From the NCBI GenBank assembly GCA_002387325.1, contig DGIN01000074.1, positions 12,501 through 29,361 on the forward strand: a DNA stretch of 16,861 nucleotides. Reading direction: 5' to 3'. Each line of letters begins with the position of its first letter. Positions within the stretch are counted from its first letter, which is position 1. The stretch is from Bacteroidales bacterium UBA4621 (lineage in GTDB: Bacteria > Bacteroidota > Bacteroidia > Bacteroidales > Paludibacteraceae). Positions 1 to 6,718 of the stretch are shown here, in pieces. The position numbers were made by a program, and so were the translations under genes. The notes below the pieces were generated by a model. The model searched no databases. It was given only the letters and a program-made list of their open reading frames with translations, and was not told the origin of the DNA.

Positions 1-43
1 CGTCTTTTCTACGTAATGGGTATATGATGTCGGATTGTTGCAT
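1..43 (-). CDS. possible start of a minus-strand gene, cut by the window edge
   Basis: An ATG at 43-41 on the minus strand opens a frame that stays open to the window edge; its 14 complete codons read MQQSDIIYPLRRKD. An in-frame TGA lies a few codons upstream and no other ATG comes between, so this would be the natural start. The stretch is too short to recognise a family or to exclude chance. No clear TTTG/TAnnTTTG promoter is seen upstream. If real, the gene would be divergent from uvrD, with about 600 bp of repeat-rich non-coding DNA between them. Confidence 0.25.
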   Translation of the reverse strand, partial: MQQSDIIYPLRRKD

Positions 44-203
44 AAACTGTATATAAAGAACCGATGCTTTTCAGGGCAACGACATCAAAATAGTACCATC
101 ACCGGTAGAAAATAGGGTCTATGGTCATCAAAATGGCGTCCAAGTGCCGGCAAAAAGACATAATGAAACGTATCTGTAGTTGTTCGGTTAAGCCGATAAG
201 GTC

Positions 204-248
204 GCGGGATGATAAGGAGTTTTTTGCGATGCGGGATGATAAGGAGTT
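204..248. repeat. direct repeat, 18-bp unit, 27-bp period
   Basis: The unit gcgggatgataaggagtt occurs at 204-221 and again, identical, at 231-248, separated by 9 bp. There are only two copies, so this is not a CRISPR array. Confidence 0.8.
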
Positions 249-254
249 CTGCTC

Positions 255-481
255 AAGCCACAGGCTTTCGCTTCGCTACGGCACTCAGTGCCACGCACCA
301 GCTTTACGCTTCACGTCTCCATAAGACACAGATAACGACGCGGGACGCGTCGTCTCCACAAACGAAGCATAGTCATAGGGTTTGTGCCAAACCGACCGCG
401 GACGGGGGCATCTGCGTCCCCGTAATGGTGTCTGCGGTTCCTGTATAGCGTCCGTGTCTGCGTAATGGTGTCTGCGGACGC
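255..481. repeat. run of six small perfect inverted repeats
   Basis: Perfect short stems are seen at 255-267 (5 bp, 3-nt loop), 280-292 (6 bp around one base), 335-353 (8 bp, acgacgcg/cgcgtcgt, 3-nt loop), 379-393 (5 bp), 402-423 (6 bp, acgggg/ccccgt) and 448-481 (7 bp, gcgtccg/cggacgc). They follow one another without overlap over about 230 bp. That is denser than expected in a plain spacer, but no protein or known RNA family is evident. Confidence 0.55.
421..477. repeat. direct repeat, 17-bp unit, 40-bp period
   Basis: The 17-mer cgtaatggtgtctgcgg occurs at 421-437 and again at 461-477 with no mismatch. The second copy lies between the arms of the hairpin at 448-481 and runs into its right arm, so repeat and stem formation are interleaved here. 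Confidence 0.75.
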
Positions 482-599
482 TTTCACCGGCAGTAATCTT
501 GGTATTGGAATGTGTGTGGGAGGTGAAGCGTGATGTGCTTGTCGGAGGTTCTATGCAGGAGATATTTTTTTGTTGTTGCATTGATGTTTTTATATGAAC

Positions 600-631
600 G
601 TTGTACAATTCGACTATTTTACGTATCTTTG
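600..631 (+). promoter_or_regulatory. Bacteroidota-type promoter for uvrD
   Basis: TATCTTTG at 624-631 matches the TAnnTTTG element used by the primary sigma factor of Bacteroidota. GTTG at 600-603, 20 bp upstream, is a near match to the TTTG element. Transcription would start near 638, leaving a leader of about 36 nt before the ATG at 674. This also argues against the longer reading frame that opens at 530, since its first 48 codons run across the promoter. Confidence 0.65.
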
Positions 632-673
632 CAGGCTGTTTGTTTCTATGACAGTATTTGGAGAAAAGTAGAT

Positions 674-2932
674 ATGGATTTTTTAGACCAACTGAATGAG
701 TCGCAGCGTGCGGCGGTGGAGTATATAGACGGGCCGGAGTTAGTGATTGCCGGTGCGGGTTCGGGCAAGACGCGGGTTTTGACCTACAAAATCGCCTATC
801 TTCTGCAGAGTGGGGTAAGGGCGAGCCATATCCTTGCACTGACCTTTACCAACAAAGCCGCCCGTGAGATGAAAGATCGTATTGCCCGCTTGGTACCCTC
901 TGCCGATGCACGTTATCTATGGATGGGTACGTTTCACTCGGTGTGTGCGCGTCTTTTGCGCACCGAGTCGGAACGGTTGGGCTTTACACGCGAATTCTCC
1001 ATTTATGACACAGCCGATTCCAAATCGCTGCTCAAGCAGATATTCAAAGAGCAACAGTTGGACGAGAAAATATACAAGGTGGGCAATGTGATCGGGCGTA
1101 TTTCAATGGCAAAAAATATGCTTGTTTCTCCCGATGAATACGCGCATAACCACGATTTTTACAAAGCCGATTCCGAGTTGCGTATGTACAAGATGGCGGA
1201 TGTATATCAAGCGTACCAAGTGCGGTTGAAAGCCGCCAATGCGATGGATTTTGACGATCTGCTGGTGAATATGAACCGCCTGTTGGAAACCGATGCGGAG
1301 GTGCGTGATAAGTATCAGCAGGCGTTCCAATATGTGTTGGTGGACGAGTATCAGGACACCAACTATGTGCAGTATCTGTTGGTAAAACACCTTGCAGAAC
1401 CGCAGAACCGCATTTGCGTGGTGGGCGACGATGCACAGTCTATCTATTCGTTCCGCGGGGCGGATATACGCAACATACTCGGTTTCCAGCGTGATTATCA
1501 GCACGCACATCTGTACAAATTGGAGCGCAACTACCGCTCCACGCAGACTATTGTCAATGCTGCCAACTCGCTCATTCACCACAACGAGCACCAGATACCC
1601 AAAGAAGTGTATTCGGAGAAAGAGGCGGGTCAGCGGATAGACCTCAATGCCTATATGTCCGACCGCGATGAGGGCGAGGCCGTAACCAAAGCCATCAGCA
1701 AAGACCATACGCTCTTCCATCGCGACTACAACGATATGGCTATCCTCTACCGCACCAATGCGCAGTCGCGTGCGTTTGAGAACGAACTGCGCAAACGCAA
1801 TATCCCCTACCGTATCTATGGCGGCACATCCTTCTATCAGCGCAAGGAGATCAAAGATGCCATCGCCTATTTCCGTCTGGCTGTCAATCCGCTGGACAAC
1901 GAGGCGCTGATGCGGGTCATCAATTTTCCCGCACGGGGCATTGGCGATACCACGCTGCGTAAGGTGACCGATACGGCGGTTATGCACGGTATCAGTATGC
2001 TGGATGTGGCGGCGCACCCGATGGAGTGCTCGCTGCCGGTGCAAGGCGCAACGGCAAAGAAACTGATTCTTTTTTCCGATCTGATGGAACGCTTGCGCGA
2101 GGCGGCGGAGACCAAGGATGCCTACGAGTTCGCCGAGATGGCACTCGGGCAGTCGGGGGTGCGCACCGCCGCTATGCTCGACCGCACGCCCGAGGGTATC
2201 GACCGTGCGGAGAACCTGCAGGAGTTGCTCAATGGTATTCACGAGTTTGTCGATAAACGTACCGAGGAGGGCGTTTCGTTTACACCGATTACCGATTTTC
2301 TCGCCGAGGTGTCGCTGCTGACCGACCAGGACGTGAACCTTGCAGACCAAACATCACGTGTTACGCTGATGACCATCCATGCCGCCAAGGGGCTGGAGTT
2401 CCCGATTGTATACATAGTGGGTATGGAGGAGAACCTGTTTCCCTCGCAATACTGCGTCAAGCCGAGCGAGATAGAGGAGGAGCGGCGGTTGCTCTATGTA
2501 GCAATCACTCGTGCTATGGAACAATGCCACCTGTCGTATGCACGGCAGCGTTTCCGCAACGGACAAGTGGCGTTTACTTCACCGTCCCGTTTTCTCAACG
2601 ACATCGACCGGCACTATCTTGAGGTGGTCGCCCCGCAAGCGGCGCAACCGCAATACGAACGCCCGCGATGGGAGCGCAATACATGGTCAGATGACAACTA
2701 TACCAAACCCGCTTTCTCCAAGCCGCTCAAACCGGTAACAACCGCAATGAAATCAAGCGATATAGATACTGCGGCTTTCCCCGCCGGATGCCGTGTCTTC
2801 CATCGGGTCTTCGGGGAGGGGACGGTGCAGCGGGTCTATAATGAGAACGACAATGACAAGATAGATATTCTTTTCGATACCAAGGGGCAGAAAACCCTGC
2901 TGCTCACGTATGCGAAGTTGGAAAAGAGGTAG
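674..2932 (+). CDS. uvrD: UvrD/PcrA-type superfamily 1 ATP-dependent DNA helicase
   Basis: This is a 752-residue SF1A 3'-5' helicase, the usual length for UvrD/PcrA, acting in nucleotide excision and mismatch repair and in clearing stalled replication or transcription complexes. Visible motifs are the Q-motif NESQRAAV (Gln11), Walker A AGAGSGKT (26-33), Walker B DEYQD (224-228), motif III GDDAQSIYSFRGAD (251-264), motif V TIHAAKGLE (567-575) and motif VI RRLLYVAITRA (604-614). The last 50 residues contain FPAGCRVFHRVFGEGTV, the Tudor-like tail found in PcrA. The ATG at 674 is preferred over the upstream ATG at 530 because family members begin just before the Q-motif and because the promoter lies between the two. 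PcrA and UvrD are not separable by sequence alone here. The next gene lies 69 bp downstream on the same strand. Confidence 0.96.
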   Translation: MDFLDQLNESQRAAVEYIDGPELVIAGAGSGKTRVLTYKIAYLLQSGVRASHILALTFTNKAAREMKDRIARLVPSADARYLWMGTFHSVCARLLRTESERLGFTREFSIYDTADSKSLLKQIFKEQQLDEKIYKVGNVIGRISMAKNMLVSPDEYAHNHDFYKADSELRMYKMADVYQAYQVRLKAANAMDFDDLLVNMNRLLETDAEVRDKYQQAFQYVLVDEYQDTNYVQYLLVKHLAEPQNRICVVGDDAQSIYSFRGADIRNILGFQRDYQHAHLYKLERNYRSTQTIVNAANSLIHHNEHQIPKEVYSEKEAGQRIDLNAYMSDRDEGEAVTKAISKDHTLFHRDYNDMAILYRTNAQSRAFENELRKRNIPYRIYGGTSFYQRKEIKDAIAYFRLAVNPLDNEALMRVINFPARGIGDTTLRKVTDTAVMHGISMLDVAAHPMECSLPVQGATAKKLILFSDLMERLREAAETKDAYEFAEMALGQSGVRTAAMLDRTPEGIDRAENLQELLNGIHEFVDKRTEEGVSFTPITDFLAEVSLLTDQDVNLADQTSRVTLMTIHAAKGLEFPIVYIVGMEENLFPSQYCVKPSEIEEERRLLYVAITRAMEQCHLSYARQRFRNGQVAFTSPSRFLNDIDRHYLEVVAPQAAQPQYERPRWERNTWSDDNYTKPAFSKPLKPVTTAMKSSDIDTAAFPAGCRVFHRVFGEGTVQRVYNENDNDKIDILFDTKGQKTLLLTYAKLEKR

Positions 2933-3001
2933 GAACATATAACTAACCACGAATTAACCATATACTCCAAGTCGGTTACAGGAAATCCGGTAATTATAAG
3001 A

Positions 3002-3586
3002 ATGAAACGATCGAGCCTCATAGCGTGTTTTCTGTGTGTGGTATTTGCCCGTGCAAGTGCCGTCCCCGCACGCTTGGACTCGTTGATGCTACGGGTGGAG
3101 AATGGCGATACGGTTTATCTCGCATATCTCCACGACGTGTATGTCTATCCCCCGCTGAAGTTCAAGAACAAACGGCAGGAACGCTTCTACTGGCGCACCG
3201 TGCGTGATGTCAAGAAAACGCTGCCTTATGCCAAGATGATCAGCAAGGATATGGAGTTTGCCGATGAGGAACTGGCAAAGATACAAGACCCCAAGGAGCG
3301 CAAACGCTGGTGGAAAAAATACGAGAAATACCTATTCCTGAAGTACGAAAAGGATTTTCGCGGAATGTATGCCTCGCAGGGGCAGATGCTGATGAAACTG
3401 ATGGACCGCGAGAGCGACCGCACCAGTTACGAACTCATACGCCAATACCGCGGCAAGGCGAGTGCCAACTGGTGGCAGTTCGTGGCCAAACTGTTCAAAA
3501 ACGACTTGAAAGAAGGGTACGATGCGCAGGACAAAGACAAGATTGTTGAGCGTGTCATCAATCTGGTTGAGGCGGGACAGTTGTAA
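3002..3586 (+). CDS. exported DUF4294 family protein
   Basis: A 194-residue protein with a Lys/Arg-started hydrophobic signal peptide (about residues 1-20, cleavage probably after ARASA) and a charged mature part. The pattern VYPPLKFKNKRQERFYWRTVRDVKKTLPYAKMI, read in pieces, matches DUF4294, a family largely confined to Bacteroidota and without known function. The mature part is rich in Lys, Arg, Trp and Tyr and has no membrane segment, so a periplasmic location is likely. It lies 69 bp after uvrD with no clear promoter in the gap, so co-transcription is plausible. The last nine codons, up to the stop, form the left copy of a 27-bp repeat whose other copy ends the MATE gene. The TAA stop gets its two A's from the first bases after that repeat. 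Confidence 0.85.
   Translation: MKRSSLIACFLCVVFARASAVPARLDSLMLRVENGDTVYLAYLHDVYVYPPLKFKNKRQERFYWRTVRDVKKTLPYAKMISKDMEFADEELAKIQDPKERKRWWKKYEKYLFLKYEKDFRGMYASQGQMLMKLMDRESDRTSYELIRQYRGKASANWWQFVAKLFKNDLKEGYDAQDKDKIVERVINLVEAGQL
3558..3584. repeat. left copy of the 27-bp direct repeat
   Basis: It begins tcaatctggttgaggcg and is identical over 27 bp to 5318-5344, in the same orientation; the bases on either side differ. This copy encodes the last residues of the DUF4294 protein (EAGQL). Confidence 0.97.
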
Positions 3587-3614
3587 AAGATTTAGGATTA
3601 AAAATATTATTTCT

Positions 3615-3646
3615 TTTGTGTGTTTGAGTAAAATATAGTAATTTTG
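3615..3646 (+). promoter_or_regulatory. Bacteroidota-type promoter inside the left end of the cassette
   Basis: TTTG at 3615-3618 and TAATTTTG at 3639-3646 are separated by exactly 20 bp, a full match to the primary promoter consensus of this phylum. It starts only 31 bp after the left direct repeat. The next gene on this strand starts at 3990, so the transcript would have an unusually long leader of about 340 nt. Confidence 0.8.
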
Positions 3647-3649
3647 CGG

Positions 3650-3989
3650 CAGCAAGTTGCATTAAATGAAATTTTTAAGGTAACGTGCTAATACATTTTT
3701 TATAAAAGGCGTTTATTGACGCTTGTTTTGGTATCCTGAAATCTGGAAAATTTCGTACACCCAAGACAAGATTGCAATAAATGTCCATTGGTGTGTATGA
3801 ATGTACTATAACTTCTTATGAAGGAATGGTATCTTGTACATATCGGGCGTGGACAATTGTTGTTTATTCTTGTGTACAAGGTATTTCCAGAACCTCAGGA
3901 TAAAGAATAAGCAGAGATAGTGGCTCCACGCTTTTTGTTTATTCTGATTTGTGGGAACAGGAGCCTCCCTACCTAAAAACAAATGTATT
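3650..3989 (+). ncRNA. candidate structured leader RNA ahead of the lipoprotein gene
   Basis: There is no plus-strand gene here, but consecutive stems can be drawn: 3707-3724 (AGGCGT/ACGCTT); 3722-3770 (CTTG/CAAG and TTGG/CCAA with an inner GAAAT/ATTTC hairpin at 3738-3754); 3812-3823 (CTTC/GAAG); 3823-3888 (about 16 pairs, GTATCTTGTACA against TGTACAAGGTAT, one bulge); 3904-3945 (AGAATAA/TTATTCT capped by GTGG/CCAC); and 3953-3969 (GGGA/TCCC), which ends 20 nt before the start codon. It could be a cis-acting leader, a separate small RNA or a structured recombination site. It resembles none of RNase P, tmRNA or SRP RNA. The sequence seems familiar from other Bacteroidales, but that is an impression and was not checked. 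Confidence 0.5.
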
Positions 3990-5027
3990 ATGAGAACACA
4001 TTCTGTTCTGTATGGCACACTGATTTTGTGTGCTGGTATGTTGGCTTCTTGTGTAACAACCTACAAGTATGTACAAATCTGTACGGCTAAATCGATTGAC
4101 AATGCAACAACCGCTCAAAGCACTGAAGAGGGTTTGCTGTATGAGAATGAAGATTGTACCGTGAAATATAATCTTTGGAGCAATGGCGGTGATGCCGGTT
4201 TTGTATTTTATAACAAGACGAACAAAGTAATTCATATCAACCTAAGTCAAACATTCTTAATGAAAAACGGAGTAGCGTATGATTATTATACCCCGCAAAC
4301 AATCACCAAAACAAGCAGTAGTAGCGTAGGTGTTGCTACATCGGCAACCTATGCGAAGTCGTATTCCGCAGCGGAGCATACTGCTGCAGGCGCGAAAGTA
4401 GGTGCTACAGCCACGAATGGTAGTGTTGCCGTTGGTGCAAGTAAATCTGCTGCTGTTGGTGCATCGTGGGGTGCTGCTATATTTGGAAGCCTGACCGTAA
4501 CCAATACGGCAAGTTATGGTGCAGCAACCAGTGTTGCAACCACAGAACAACCGATTTTGTCTATTCCTCCGAAATCCTCAAAAGTAGTATCAGGTTATGC
4601 TATTTCAAAAGGTTTGATACTCGATTGCGACTTGAATAAATATCCTGCTAATTCTTCTAAATTAACATTCAATGAAGAGAATTCACCTTTGGCATTTGCC
4701 AACTATATCACCTATTCTGTCGGAGAACAGCAAGAAAATAAAGTCATCGAAAACAAGTTCTACATTGCAGAAGTTGCCAATTATGCAGAACCTTATATTC
4801 TAAAATATACAGAGCGGGCAAAAACGTGCGAAAATGTTTTGTCGCCGGAAGAAAAACAGCAGCAAAAATATGCACCACAGATATATGACGCATATATCAA
4901 TGTAACAGGTGAAAACAATTTCTATACCACATATTCCGTTGATAGCAAAACCAGATTATATATCAGACCTAAAGGTGAGAAACGGTATTCTTGGAATAAT
5001 TACTATGAAGGCTATTTGGAATATTAA
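3990..5027 (+). CDS. Bacteroidales hypothetical lipoprotein
   Basis: A 345-residue protein with a type II signal peptide: hydrophobic residues 7-18, lipobox LASC, lipidated Cys21. The residues after Cys21 (VTTYKY) lack the acidic cluster typical of surface-export signals, so an inward-facing location is possible. The mature part has a small beta-rich N-terminal region (YNLWSNGGDAGFVFYNKTNK, about residues 60-85), an Ala/Ser/Gly/Thr-rich segment at about 105-186, and a second beta-rich region starting IPPKSSKVVSGY (about 192). The overall pattern is like a common uncharacterised Bacteroidales lipoprotein family; no function is known to me. The ATG at 3990 is chosen over 3951 because the signal peptide starts there. 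Codon use is more A/T-rich than in neighbouring genes, and the gene is alone inside the repeat-flanked block, which suggests transfer. Confidence 0.85.
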   Translation: MRTHSVLYGTLILCAGMLASCVTTYKYVQICTAKSIDNATTAQSTEEGLLYENEDCTVKYNLWSNGGDAGFVFYNKTNKVIHINLSQTFLMKNGVAYDYYTPQTITKTSSSSVGVATSATYAKSYSAAEHTAAGAKVGATATNGSVAVGASKSAAVGASWGAAIFGSLTVTNTASYGAATSVATTEQPILSIPPKSSKVVSGYAISKGLILDCDLNKYPANSSKLTFNEENSPLAFANYITYSVGEQQENKVIENKFYIAEVANYAEPYILKYTERAKTCENVLSPEEKQQQKYAPQIYDAYINVTGENNFYTTYSVDSKTRLYIRPKGEKRYSWNNYYEGYLEY

Positions 5028-5060
5028 CCATTAGTACCGAAAATGTAGTATAAAAATATA

Positions 5061-5097
5061 AAAAGAAAGCGTAAGTCTTGGGTTTGCGCTTTCTTTT
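5061..5097 (+). terminator. Rho-independent terminator of the lipoprotein gene
   Basis: An 11-bp perfect stem (aaaagaaagcg at 5061-5071 with cgctttctttt at 5087-5097) starts 33 bp after the lipoprotein stop codon; the stem's own 3' arm forms the T-rich tract. The A-rich left arm means it could also act on transcripts from the right. Confidence 0.85.
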
Positions 5098-5169
5098 TCA
5101 TTACGATAGCACTAGCAACGATTATTTGCTGGGATGTAGATATGTTCTCGTTAGCAATGTAAAGACTTC

Positions 5170-5196
5170 CGGCGCGGCACGTGTTGTGCTGCCGGA
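5170..5196. repeat. GC-rich inverted repeat in the cassette's 3' spacer
   Basis: CCGGC and GCCGG pair around an inner GCAC/GTGC stem with a 5-nt loop (gtgtt). No T tract follows on either strand, so a terminator role is doubtful. Confidence 0.45.
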
Positions 5197-5223
5197 TAAG
5201 GTTTTGATGGTCTTGTTTTTATA

Positions 5224-5247
5224 CTTCTCGTTATCCTTCTCGTTATC
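5224..5247. repeat. 12-bp tandem repeat, two copies
   Basis: The unit cttctcgttatc occurs twice head to tail (5224-5235 and 5236-5247) in the non-coding spacer, with a partial third start (ctt). Confidence 0.8.
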
Positions 5248-5266
5248 CTTTCACTCATTATTTCTT

Positions 5267-5302
5267 CAATGTTTCTTGCCGCTTTGCGGCAAAGAAACAT
5301 TG
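5267..5302. repeat. palindromic dispersed repeat, complete copy
   Basis: A stem of about 16 bp with one extra A (arms aatgtttcttgccgc and gcggcaaagaaacatt, 3-nt loop ttt). The core is repeated at 7881-7908. It lies 15 bp beyond the MATE stop codon on the minus strand, where it could stall or end transcription, although no strong T tract follows. Confidence 0.75.
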
Positions 5303-5317
5303 GGTAAACAGAAATTC

Positions 5318-5344
5318 TCAATCTGGTTGAGGCGGGACAGTTGT
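5318..5344. repeat. right copy of the 27-bp direct repeat
   Basis: Identical to 3558-3584 over 27 bp. Read on the minus strand it supplies the last residues of the MATE protein (VPPQPD) and its TGA stop. Read on the plus strand it would still end a DUF4294 frame at TGA (5343-5345). Confidence 0.97.
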
Positions 5345-6718
5345 GAGATAGGCGTCCTGCTCTTGTATCAGCACCTTAAATTTGCGTATCTGTATCCAGA
5401 GCATTATCGCCGCAGTGATGGCTGACAGGGTGTCGCTAACCGGCATACTCCACCATACACCGAGCAGCGGATCGTTGGTAAACAGCAGCGGCATCAGCAG
5501 CGTCAGCGGAATCAGATACAGCACCTGGCGTGTCAGGCTCAGGAAGATCGCCTTGCCCGCCATACCGATACTGGTAAACAGGTTGCCTGCCACCATCTGA
5601 AATCCGACAACCAGCATCGAGCAGCAGATAATCCGCATAGGCGTTACCGACTGCGCAATCAGTGCGTGGTCGTGGGTAAAGACCCGCACTACCAACTCGG
5701 GGCAGAACTCCCCCAACATAAAGACAATACCGGTGGTAACCGTAGCGCAGACAGCCGTCAGTTTGAATGTACGGAGCATACGGTGATATTGTTTCGCACC
5801 GTAATTGAATCCCACAATAGGCTGCATCCCTTGGTTCAATCCCATCACAATCATCGCAAACACAAACACCACGCGGTTGATAACCCCATACGTAGCAATC
5901 GCCATATCCCCGCCGTAACGCTTGAGTTGGTTGTTGATGATAATCACCACAAAGCAACTCGCTAAATTCGTAAGGAACGGCGATAGACCCACCGACAACG
6001 CTTGCAGCGTAATCTGCTTGTCCAGTTTCCATATATGGCGGTGGAAATGGATCAGTTCTTTCGGGTTGCAGAATATCGTAAACTGCCAAACCACGGCTAT
6101 TGCCTGCGAGATGACCGTCGCCAAAGCCGCCCCGCGCACTCCCATATCTAATAGGAAAATAAAGATAGGATCGAGTATGATGTTCACCGTAACGGCGATA
6201 ATCGTCGAGGTCATCGCTATCTTCGGGTGCCCCATTGAGCGTAATATATTGTTCAATCCGTAGTACACGTGGGTGAGGATATTGCCCCATAGGATAATCT
6301 CCATATACTGCCGTGCGTACTCCAGCGTGTCATCGCTTGCTCCGAAAGCACGCAGAATGGGCTCTAGCCACAACAGACCGACCACCATAATGAGTGCGCC
6401 CAGTATCAGGTTGAGTACCAGCACATTGCCCAATACTTTATTTGCTGACTCGTAGTCTTTTTCGCCTAATTTGATAGCCAGTACCGTGCTGGCTCCTACA
6501 CCCACCAAACTGCCGAAAGCGGCGCATATATCCATAAATGGTTTCGCCACCGTCAGCGCAGACAATGCCAGCGAACCGCAGCCATGCCCTATATAAATTG
6601 TGTCCACTATATTGTATAGTGAACTTGCCGTCATCGCTATGATGGCGGGCAATGCGAACCGCATCAGCAGTTTGCCGATCGGTTCCGTGCCAAGAGCCGT
6701 AGTATTGTTAACAGCCAT
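5318..6718 (-). CDS. MATE family multidrug efflux transporter
   Basis: A 466-residue polytopic membrane protein of normal MATE length, expected to have 12 membrane segments in two bundles and to export drugs or metabolites in exchange for Na+ or H+. The N-terminal PIGKLLMRFALPAIIAM and the following SLYNIVDTIYIGHG are the hallmark start of the NorM/MepA-like branch. Later SPFLTNLASCFVVIIINNQL opens the second half and GLNQGMQPIVGFNYGAK is the conserved loop in it. The substrate cannot be inferred. The start codon overlaps the mrp stop by one base (TAATG at 6720-6716), so translation is probably coupled. The last residues (TTVPPQPD) fall in the 27-bp repeat shared with the end of the DUF4294 gene. 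Confidence 0.94.
   Translation of the reverse strand: MAVNNTTALGTEPIGKLLMRFALPAIIAMTASSLYNIVDTIYIGHGCGSLALSALTVAKPFMDICAAFGSLVGVGASTVLAIKLGEKDYESANKVLGNVLVLNLILGALIMVVGLLWLEPILRAFGASDDTLEYARQYMEIILWGNILTHVYYGLNNILRSMGHPKIAMTSTIIAVTVNIILDPIFIFLLDMGVRGAALATVISQAIAVVWQFTIFCNPKELIHFHRHIWKLDKQITLQALSVGLSPFLTNLASCFVVIIINNQLKRYGGDMAIATYGVINRVVFVFAMIVMGLNQGMQPIVGFNYGAKQYHRMLRTFKLTAVCATVTTGIVFMLGEFCPELVVRVFTHDHALIAQSVTPMRIICCSMLVVGFQMVAGNLFTSIGMAGKAIFLSLTRQVLYLIPLTLLMPLLFTNDPLLGVWWSMPVSDTLSAITAAIMLWIQIRKFKVLIQEQDAYLTTVPPQPD

Larger units (their letters stand above)
44..599. other. non-coding region with direct repeats and a row of small hairpins
   Basis: No credible gene is seen. Two short frames exist on the plus strand and one on the minus strand, but their compositions are unlike proteins and they cross the repeats. 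The right half is GC-rich and contains two direct-repeat pairs and six short inverted repeats, listed separately. The region might be a decayed mobile element, a structured transcript or a repeat-expanded spacer; nothing in it identifies which. Confidence 0.5.
3558..5344. mobile_element. putative inserted lipoprotein cassette bounded by 27-bp direct repeats
   Basis: The block between the two 27-bp copies (3585-5317) holds a promoter, a hairpin-rich leader, a lipoprotein gene, a terminator and a palindromic dispersed repeat. It is visibly richer in A+T than the genes on either side. Fusing the sequence left of 3558 to that right of 5344 through one repeat copy gives a site where DUF4294 ends at TGA (5343-5345, after EAGQL) and MATE ends at its own TGA (5318-5320), tail to tail and overlapping. 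No transposase, recombinase or clear terminal inverted repeat is seen, so the element would be mobilised in trans or be a one-time insertion. A misassembly at a repeated 27-mer is the main alternative. Confidence 0.5.

Noticed and set aside
204..248. Possible CRISPR array
   Set aside because: There are only two repeat copies with a 9-bp gap, and no cas gene in the window.
121..448. Two overlapping short plus-strand frames in the left spacer
   Set aside because: They read through exact direct repeats and hairpins in different frames and have no protein-like composition.
530..673. N-terminal extension of the helicase from the ATG at 530
   Set aside because: It crosses a good promoter, has no similarity to UvrD proteins and is unlike coding sequence. 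The ATG at 674 fits the family start.
1103..2350. Long minus-strand reading frame (415 codons) inside uvrD
   Set aside because: It is antisense to a helicase with every motif in place; the composition (many His, Ile, Val runs) is that of a shadow frame.
3806..4018. Minus-strand frame of 70 codons in the structured leader
   Set aside because: It covers the long hairpins and the lipoprotein start in antisense. It might recur in annotations wherever the leader is conserved, but it shows no protein-like features.
3585..5317. Insertion sequence with terminal inverted repeats
   Set aside because: The two ends of the block show no inverted similarity by eye, and no transposase is encoded. Only the direct repeats support an insertion.
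5078..5425. Plus-strand frame of 115 codons after the lipoprotein
   Set aside because: It starts inside the terminator hairpin, runs through the tandem and palindromic repeats and enters the MATE gene in antisense.
5436..6290. Minus-strand frame of 284 codons in another frame of the MATE gene
   Set aside because: It is Tyr/Gly/Arg-rich out-of-frame reading of a clear membrane transporter.
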